From an uncultured Clostridium sp. (lineage in GTDB: Bacteria > Bacillota > Clostridia > Peptostreptococcales > Peptostreptococcaceae), in the NCBI GenBank assembly GCA_900539645.1, contig UQCY01000114.1, forward strand, positions 1 to 6,161: a stretch of DNA of 6,161 nt. Reading direction: 5' to 3'. The translations under genes were made by a program, and so were the position numbers. Below, piece after piece: positions 5,879 through 6,161 of this stretch. The notes beneath the pieces were generated by a model. That model did no database searches. It had not been told where the DNA came from and saw nothing but the letters and a program-made list of their open reading frames with translations. Each line of letters starts with the position of its first letter. Positions within the stretch are counted from its first letter, which is position 1.

Positions 5879-5894
5879 GTATTTTATAAAATAC
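5879..5894. repeat. Perfect 16-bp palindrome in the leader of the AlkD-like gene
   Basis: GTATTTTATAAAATAC reads the same on both strands. It lies in the untranslated leader about 20 bases before the ribosome binding site. It could be a dimeric regulator's operator or a weak mRNA hairpin next to the translation start. It is nearly all A and T, so its significance is uncertain. Confidence 0.4.
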
Positions 5895-5907
5895 CAATAT
5901 TTTTATT

Positions 5908-5922
5908 ATATAATCATTATAA
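5908..5922 (-). promoter_or_regulatory. PerR-box-like site, downstream copy
   Basis: On the minus strand this reads TTATAATGATTATAT and matches 14 of 15 positions of the Bacillus PerR box TTATAATNATTATAA. It lies about 35-50 bases downstream of the predicted transcription start of the AlkD-like gene, where a bound repressor could block elongation or cooperate with the upstream copy. Confidence 0.4.
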
Positions 5923-5955
5923 ATTATCTATGTGTATTTACTATGTATTTTAGTA

Positions 5956-5970
5956 TATACATCATTATAA
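5956..5970 (-). promoter_or_regulatory. PerR-box-like site overlapping the -10 element
   Basis: On the minus strand this reads TTATAATGATGTATA, matching 13 of 15 positions of the PerR box. It contains the -10 hexamer of the AlkD-like gene and covers the expected start site, the usual place for repression. It shares TTATAATGAT with the second copy 48 bp downstream. Confidence 0.35.
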
Positions 5971-5992
5971 CATTCTAAAATTATGGCTACAA
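5964..5992 (-). promoter_or_regulatory. Sigma-A promoter of the AlkD-like gene
   Basis: On the minus strand TTGTAG (5987-5992) and a perfect TATAAT (5964-5969) are 17 bp apart, with an extended -10 TG at the correct position. Transcription should start near 5957, leaving an unusually long leader of about 113 bases for a repair gene. Confidence 0.8.
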
Positions 5993-6017
5993 TGTAATTT
6001 GTTAATATTAAAACATA

Positions 6018-6053
6018 AAAAAATACGTACCCTAAAAAGAATACGCATTTTTT
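6018..6053 (-). terminator. Rho-independent terminator of the right-edge gene
   Basis: On the minus strand a 15-bp stem pairs AAAAAATGCGTATTC (6039-6053) with GGGTACGTATTTTTT (6018-6032) around a 6-base loop. Three positions are G-U wobbles, and the 3' arm ends in a run of seven T. The wobbles become A-C mismatches on the plus strand, so the hairpin is designed for minus-strand transcription. It begins 35 bases after the stop codon at 6088. Confidence 0.85.
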
Positions 6054-6087
6054 TATCTATTAAATTAATTTATGAGGTAAAAGCTAA

Positions 6088-6161
6088 CTATCTTATACTT
6101 AATGCTTCACTCATTACACATCTTCTTATTCTACAGAAAGATTTAGCTGAAGTTATACCTT
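6088..6161 (-). CDS. C-terminal fragment of an unidentified gene (last 23 codons)
   Basis: Of the three minus-strand frames entering from the right edge, only one stays open for more than a few codons. Starting with the first full codon at 6159 it encodes 23 residues ending SFCRIRRCVMSEALSIR and stops with TAG at 6088-6090. The tail is basic with two Cys residues. A strong terminator 35 bases later supports a real gene end here. The fragment is too short for me to name a family; the rest lies outside the window. Confidence 0.55.
   Translation of the reverse strand, partial: GITSAKSFCRIRRCVMSEALSIR

Overview
The base composition is very AT-rich, Shine-Dalgarno sites are strong, and the gene content is Clostridia-like. 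This suggests a strictly anaerobic, low-GC Firmicute, most plausibly a member of the Clostridia such as the Peptostreptococcaceae. That placement is inferred from style and content, because no marker gene is present. One gene lies on the plus strand at the left edge. Seven complete genes and one C-terminal fragment follow on the minus strand. There are no tRNA or rRNA genes, insertion sequences or CRISPR arrays.

From left to right: a plus-strand gene of unknown function (38-493) converges on a NifX-like iron-sulfur or metallocluster-binding protein (537-914, minus), with a GC-rich bidirectional terminator (502-530) between them. Upstream on the minus strand come a flavoprotein of the thioredoxin reductase family (1083-1955) and a classical thioredoxin (2129-2446). 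The flavoprotein keeps its FAD motifs and CATC redox centre but has lost both NADPH-binding motifs. It is therefore best read as a ferredoxin-dependent flavin thioredoxin reductase (FFTR). No terminator separates trxA from the reductase. A candidate sigma-B-type promoter sits in front of trxA, and the NifX-like gene has its own strong sigma-A-type promoter. The likely working unit is ferredoxin, then FFTR, then thioredoxin, then target disulfides.

Further right is an OmpR-type response regulator overlapping its sensor kinase by 14 bp (4510 to 2614), closed by a rho-independent terminator. Upstream of it lie a gene for a small basic protein with a C-terminal ribbon-helix-helix-like domain (4592-5038) and an AlkD-like DNA glycosylase gene (5109-5843). 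No terminator is visible between these four, so some read-through is possible. The AlkD-like gene has a very good sigma-A promoter (TTGTAG, 17 bp, TATAAT). Two PerR-box-like sites overlap or follow it, which suggests peroxide-responsive control of DNA repair. The right edge holds the last 23 codons of an unidentified gene and its terminator.

The most interesting points are the NADPH-site-less reductase paired with thioredoxin, the sigma-B-like promoter of trxA, the paired Per-box-like sites, and a dyad flanked by direct repeats in front of the two-component system. No wholly new multi-gene defence or mobile system is evident.
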